This document shows positions 58,238 to 64,000 of a stretch of DNA of 64,000 nt, one piece after another (the stretch's first letter is position 1; every line of letters starts with the position of its first letter). Source of the stretch: Macropodus opercularis (Eukaryota; Chordata; Actinopteri; Anabantiformes; Osphronemidae); the NCBI GenBank assembly GCA_030770545.1, contig JAUCMP010000026.1, positions 7,791,001 through 7,855,000 on the forward strand, in the 5' to 3' direction. The position numbers and the translations under genes are program-made. The notes under the pieces were generated by a model. It did no database searches. It was not told where the DNA came from and was given only the letters and a program-made list of their open reading frames with translations.

Positions 58238-59152
58238 GTAAGTTCACTCAGCTGCACTTTGACTCCAGCCCCATAAGCTCTGCTCGGTTTTTAGCCTAAG
58301 CTCTAGTTACTTTTCCACGTCTGGAAACGAATTTGCCAGCAGGTTGAACTGGAGCCTGCTTCACGTCTGCGATAACTTCCTTTCTCGCTGTCGTCCACGC
58401 GCACACGCACACGCACTCAAAGGTGTTTCCACGTCCAGTTCATTTGATTCAGGTTCATTTACGCTGTGGTTCGCGAGATGTGGCCCCGCAGCTGCTCCCA
58501 CAGCAGTAAGTGGGTTCGCTGTCACAAAGTCATTCATGGTTAGAGACAAACGGGAAGTTATCATAGAGGAATGAATCAAAAAGGAAAAACAAGCACGAGG
58601 CACTTGTTAGAAATGTTGAATCCACCTGCTTCTTGTAGAGCATTTTCTTTTTAGACATTGACTGATTATTCGTTTTGTTTTAGCTTCATGTGGGAGCTTG
58701 TAATTAAGAGCAGCAGCTCCTCTAGAGCTGACTTATTCATGTCACTGTGATTCTATTAGTTCTCGTGCAGCACATTACTCTGATGCATTCTGAAATTTCA
58801 TGCTTTTAATACATTTGCATATAGTTGATTTTTTATGCAGGCTTTTCCCACTTTTGCCGCAGCAACTACTTGCAACAAATCTACTGCCCTCAAATCTGCT
58901 GGACGTACATGCACTGTAAAATATGTGCAAATTCAACAAGCTTATTAAAGCCAGTGGAGACGAGTCTTCTGGCCCATCTCCTCTCAGGCTCCACTGCCTC
59001 AGTGTCACAACCAGCATAGTGCCTCTCACTGCAGTCAGTGACAGGAGAAAACCCAGCTTAGCGTCGCCAGAACTCGCTCTCTTTTGTCCCACCCTGTTCT
59101 TAGTTGCAGCTGTTTGTCTCCAGAACGCAGCCTATTTGAAAAAGCAGAAAGA

Positions 59153-59195
59153 ATGTCTCCTATAAATGTTCAAAATAGAGATTTATAGGAGACAT
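59153..59195. repeat. 15-bp perfect inverted repeat abutting a Tc1-like end
   Basis: ATGTCTCCTATAAAT (59153-59167) is the exact reverse complement of 59181-59195, with a 13-nt loop. The right arm ends at the TA where the transposon terminus begins. Confidence 0.85.
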
Positions 59196-59400
59196 ACACT
59201 GCATTGCCAAAAGTATCCGCTCACCCATCCAAAGAATGGGAGTCAGGCCACAAAGCAAGGTCCATAAAGACATGGATGACAGAGTCTGGTGTGGATGAAG
59301 TTGACTGGCCAGCACAGATTGGACCATTGGCCAAGGATTTAAGGAAAACATCCACACTCTGGACAAAAGGTATCAGCTGTTGTCTGAGTGCTTGATATGT
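59195..59400 (+). mobile_element. Internally deleted Tc1-like transposon, second family
   Basis: TACACTGCATTGCCAAAAGT at 59195 matches the terminal repeat of an abundant teleost Tc1-like element. After about 40 nt the sequence jumps to the 3' part of its transposase gene (ACAAAGCAAGGTCCATAAAG, then a reading-frame fragment VDEVDWPAQ, the WPAQ block preceding the last catalytic acidic region). Most of the gene and the far terminal repeat are missing, so it is inactive. The family differs from the 26.3-kb element. The right boundary is uncertain. Confidence 0.8.
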
Positions 59401-62400
59401 GGCTGCACTCTTTGCATAAGGCAAAGACGACCTGAGTTTAAGGCAGTTGCTTTGAGGCGCGGGGTGCAGTTGTGTCCCTCTGTACACTATGTGCAGTAGG
59501 TGATCACATCGCCGTGTCCGGTCCTCTCTCCCCTCCTCCAATAGCTCTGCCAAATGCCAAGCTGCGTCTTTGGAAATGGCACAGAGGGGAACGCGGCTCA
59601 CACGCAACTTTGCCATTAATCATGAAGTCACGTGCACCAAGTGGGCTTTAGAGGCCGTATCACAATAGCTTCATATAACCACTGGTCTTGTTGTTGATTG
59701 AGCAGCAGTGACTCTTAAGCGTCACTGTGACAGAGTCAGTAACGATCCCTCTGTTTATTTTCCACTCAGTCCACGTGTGTCTCTATGAATGACAAATTAA
59801 AAGATGCTTCTGCTCTACTCTGAAATCTCTTTATTGTTGACCCTGTTACAGTATAGGCGATGGGCCAGGGTGGTCTCAGTCTGGAAACTCGTATATAGTC
59901 TGGTTGTCAGACTGTATCCTCAGACTGTTGTGACAGAAGCTGCAGTTTTCCGAATGTTTTCATGCATATTGGTGAGAGACACTCCCAGGCAGACACAGTC
60001 CTTCCTTGTCACACTGCAGTGTGTCGGTGTGAGAAGTGACCTATTTACACATCCTGGGGGCTCTTTGAGCTGGGTTCAGTTTTAGTTTAAAAAAGAGGCA
60101 GCGTTGCTCCGTGCAACAATCTTCCCCTCACATCCAGCTGCTAAAAGTAGTGGCGCGAAAACCTGGTTTTCAGTTTATACAGCAGTTGAGAAATCAGCTA
60201 ACTCCAGACTAAGACGACTAAGACCGGCTCACTTGAGAGAGTTTATACTTTGCACAGAGGTTTGTCTTACCTTTCCCTGCATAGTCCCTAGTTTCCATGG
60301 TTGGCAGATCTCCAGACGTTCTCCGACTGCAGAACAGAGCTCATGCAGGGTTTTAATGGTACATCGTTTTTTTTGTTTAGTGCTTTTGGCTCCTAAACAA
60401 ACACCAAAAAGAAAGAGGACGGTGTAGATGGTGCTTCTACTATGTCCTAGAAGCATGTGGGGTGTAGGTATACTGTAATGATGTATCCACAGCCTGAAAG
60501 CTGAAGGAGAGACAAATGGCAAAGCTGTGCCTAAGGGCCGTGGCTTTGCTGGCTGGACGACAGGCAAGACGAGCCTACGCAGGTCTCACGTTCACGGCCA
60601 CACGTAGCCAGAACCAGTCAAAAGTTACTGATGTTTTCTTTTCCACAAAAACAGCTGAGAAAAAAAAATGTGTTCAGGACAAAACAGGCAACAGAGACAC
60701 AGTCTGGGGGCAACATTAGATAAACCGTCACAACAAGCTGAAATTCAAAACAAGAGCGATATGTTAGACTTGGCAAACGTTGAAAGTACATTTTGCGCTT
60801 TTTCTCAAGGCAAGAAATTTTAGTCGTTAGAAATAGACAGACAGCATAAATGTCAGTACTCATTGCTGCTCCTACGAGCCCAGACTTCTTTAATTAATAT
60901 AACCACGTTTTATTTTGTATTACTGATTACAAAAGTTTTATTCAGAGACTCCTTAAAGTAAGGAGTAATGTATTAATATGATTAGTCTTTATAGAGAAAC
61001 ACTGAGCAGTCATCACAAAATGAATAATTAATTCTAGCTGGGAACAGTGAGGAAAACAGCTGACGCTCTCAACAGGGATGGTATTTATTATTAAAATCTG
61101 AGTAAGGACATGAAACCTTTTATACAGAAAGAAGAAACTTAGGGTAATCCTTGTTAAAATGTTCCTTTTGTAACGTTTGTTTTCTTGAGTGACAGTCTCC
61201 CGTGAGCGGAAGCACAAGGACGACACATACTCAAGGAGACACACTGAGGAGGTGGAAGAGTTAAATTAAGAATAATAATATGTATCTATGAACTAGACCA
61301 GCAGCGTTTTAGTACCAGGAAGCATTTTAATATGCTTTACCTTGTGTTTTCACTTTTCTCCATCTTCCAGCAAACATTGCTTTAGTGCAGTCAAATAGAG
61401 TTAGGCCTAATTTACTGGGCCGCACGTACGTAATCACTCAAGTCCACTAAAGCGCAGCGGTGAGTCATACACACAACGGCTCTGGTTGGTGGCGGCGATG
61501 ATGCCCTGGCTTGATTTATGCTTCGGTGCTGAAGTGAACGAGCCGACGTGTGCGAGCGAGGTGTGTGCACGTTCGCCACGCACGCTGCTGTTTGATCTCG
61601 GTAAAGGAAGGTCAGCTCAGCAGCTCGCTGAAGCTGAGTGGGAGTTGGACTTTGTGGCCAGAGATGAGAAGGGTCGCTTGGGTCCCTTCAGACCTCGTGG
61701 CGTTACCCAGACAGATGTGAGCTGCAGCACAGGCACTGTTGGCCATAGTGACATGTTCTGAAGAGCTGGACACATTTGTGCCTGAGTGACTGAGTTTTCT
61801 TTTATCCATAAACGTGAGGTTACATGTTTTTCTTCTACTTATTTTGATCAGCGCAACACTGACTCATAAGATGGTGAGCAGACAGAGTTTGTTCCCACTT
61901 GGCGTAAGGAAGTTTACTCACATTCCTTTTAACTTATTTGGTCTCCACCATGTACTGAAATGCAAGAAATCAGTCTCTTTAGCTGCCAAAAGCTCTGCTA
62001 TGTTTTTTATTAATATATAATTAGAATTATGATATTTTACATCGTACAAGTGGTGACTGAATCAAAAGAAACTTGAAGAATCACATTTCCAGCCTTTGCT
62101 GTGTGAACATTACTTTTTTAAGTGATGATAGTAACCATTCATTAAATGCAACTGTGTGCAAATATGTGGATCATCTTATTCAACTAAATGTAAAATGGCA
62201 GCAATAACGTAACTTAATTGTGTTTATACTTAGGCTCCGTCTCAGCTCGGGTGGTTGACATCCCTCTCGCGTTAAATGCCTGGCTTCTCTTTTATGTCTG
62301 CCGTTAAAGAGACCAACTAAAGACTTCGGCTGTGAGGCGACACTTTGAAGTGAACCATGACCGATCTGAAGCTGAATGGCATACAATATGACATTTGAGA

Positions 62401-64000
62401 CTGGCCCACCACAGTAGCATGACTAGCAGTAACAGAAGTGGTCACTTCACACAGATGAAAGATGGACCAGATGTTTTACTAGAGAATGTGGACAAACCCG
62501 TTTTTGACCTGTTAATCAATTTGTGCTTTGGTATTGAGGCAGGGCCTTCTTTGAATTATGGATTGTACATCACTGCAGCTTGTTGTGATTATACTGTGAG
62601 CTGCTTTTTTTTGCCACTTCAACTTGACATTTTCAAACTCGTCAGCATCCGTGCCATCAAAATCAAAGGCGTTCTGTTTCCATGTAAGCCCCGTTGTCCC
62701 ATGTCACCTGGATGTTTTTCTTTCCTTGGATTCTGTTTTTCTCGTGTTTGCATCTGTCTGACAGAAAAAAGGGAAAGTCTGAATGAGGCTGAAGACACTG
62801 ATCCTGGTAGAACATAATAGATAACTGAAGCCAAGCTGCAACCAATTAAATCTTAAATTGAGTTATGGGACTTAATTTTTTGGAAATACCAAGAGCCTGA
62901 TTCACTGCACATGAATGGGTCCTCAGCACAAAGACAATGAAAAATCTCAGAAAACATCCACATATCTTGACAGAGACAGTTGTGATCTGGCTCTTATCAA
63001 AAGCGTAATATAACGCTGATCTTTCTTTGTGATGAATGAACCTCTAGGCCTTCATTTACCAAGACACATACCTGATGGATTGGATGGATACAAATACAGA
63101 CCTTTCAGATTTCTTCACAACTCTGTTCTGCGTCATAATAACTGATTGTGGTTGTGTAGTGTATGACTCAAAGATAGTTTTTTATTTATTAGATTATTTA
63201 GTTAAGAAACAAATTCTATTGATTTGGATACATATAAAATACAAGCTATTATGCAATCACTTATTTATTTGGTTATTTTTTTACTCTGTGTGTCTCTTTG
63301 TTGTGACACTGAATGAGCGTGAAACATAATTCTCAGCAGAATGATGAGTGTTGAGTGTTCATTGTGTCAGAACAAAGCAACATTTTGAGTGCGTTGAAAC
63401 ATAACAAAGCCACTTGGGGGGTTTTTTGAGTTGTGAATAGTGTAACTTCATTTTTGATCATGTTTTTGGATTTGATTCAGGAAAAGGTGAGATGTTCTCT
63501 TTTTTTCCACTTGAAGTTAAATGAATGGTATATTTGATCATGAGCTGTTTTACGAGATTTTTTCGAACCCAGTTGGACTAGAACTATATGTGTAACGTGA
63601 AAGGTTTGCTAAGCTCCATGACGCTTCAAGGTTACTGACATTGAACAAATGCTGAGGAATGTTTTAGCAGAAACGGCGCTGTCCTTCTTTTCCTGGTAGT
63701 TATGAAAAGAGGCATCATTTGTTCCTGAGACGCACACAATAAATCATTATTCCTTTATGTGTATTTGTATTAAATCCTTGAGAGTTTGGAGTTTGCCTCT
63801 ATGTGTCTTTCTAATGACTGAGGTAAAATTAGTCACAACTCAGCATATGGCTGGGAGTCATAGTGGTCTGTACAAATGGTTTCCAAATGCAGTTGCATGT
63901 GTGCATCTGGAGCTTGATAGTGTATATAATAGCGTTTGCTTTTATTGGACGGCGGCTCGGAGCACGGACAAGCACACAGATGTGTTCTGCAGAGCTGGTA

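Larger units (their letters stand above)
58238..64000 (+). other. First intron of the gene starting at 58186 (continues past window)
   Basis: No exon with splice borders and recognisable domains was found. The region includes a Tc1-like remnant (59195-59400) next to a hairpin, and otherwise AT-rich unique sequence. If the first-exon call is wrong, this is intergenic. Confidence 0.4.

Noticed and set aside
61486..61761. A 91-codon open frame in the 61.5-kb region, considered as an exon of the 58.2-kb gene
   Set aside because: It has no acceptor and donor in matching phase, no Ig or FN3 pattern, and a non-ATG start.
1..64000. Prokaryote-type systems: CRISPR arrays, toxin-antitoxin pairs, phage, operons
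   Set aside because: Nothing of this kind is present. Gene structure and repeats are vertebrate throughout.

Overview
The window is nuclear DNA of a ray-finned (teleost) fish. The genes have short exons with GT..AG introns and AATAAA poly(A) signals, the proteins are vertebrate orthologues, and the repeats are typical teleost ones: two Tc1-like transposon fossils, the dispersed repeat that ends in GGATGGATGG, and simple-sequence tracts. No operons, CRISPR arrays, phages or plasmids are visible. I found no undescribed system. The interesting material is regulatory and architectural.

Layout: (1) 41-6145 (+), the C-terminal 60% or so of grhl1 in ten exons, with a long 3'UTR to about 7850. (2) 7.9-13.3 kb, intergenic, with an RFX/NF-Y-like cluster at 9.48-9.61 kb. 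(3) 13613-17104 (+), klf11, complete in four exons. (4) 18990-20991 (+), dnaaf2 (kintoun), two exons, with an RFX X-box about 200 bp upstream of the ATG. (5) 21635-24425 (-), lrr1, five exons, convergent with dnaaf2. (6) 24.5-27.1 kb, the lrr1 promoter, a 42-bp perfect palindrome and a decayed Tc1-like element. (7) 27085-30200 (-), a TMEM151-family gene in two exons. (8) 31359-39941 (+), rpap1, complete in 26 coding exons and divergent from tmem151. (9) 40.4-57.9 kb, a gene desert with candidate enhancers. (10) 58186-58237 (+), a signal-peptide first exon with a CpG-rich leader, possibly tyro3 by its position next to rpap1, followed by more than 5.7 kb of first intron up to the window edge.

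The genes do not form one pathway. GRHL1 and KLF11 are transcription factors, DNAAF2 pre-assembles axonemal dynein, LRR1 is a CUL2 ubiquitin-ligase receptor that removes the replicative helicase, TMEM151 is an uncharacterised membrane protein, and RPAP1 supports RNA polymerase II. In human the pairs GRHL1-KLF11 (2p25), DNAAF2-LRR1 (14q21) and RPAP1-TYRO3 (15q15) lie on three chromosomes, so the window joins three synteny blocks.

Exon borders were read by hand from splice signals, reading phase and remembered family sequence. No alignment or RNA data were available.
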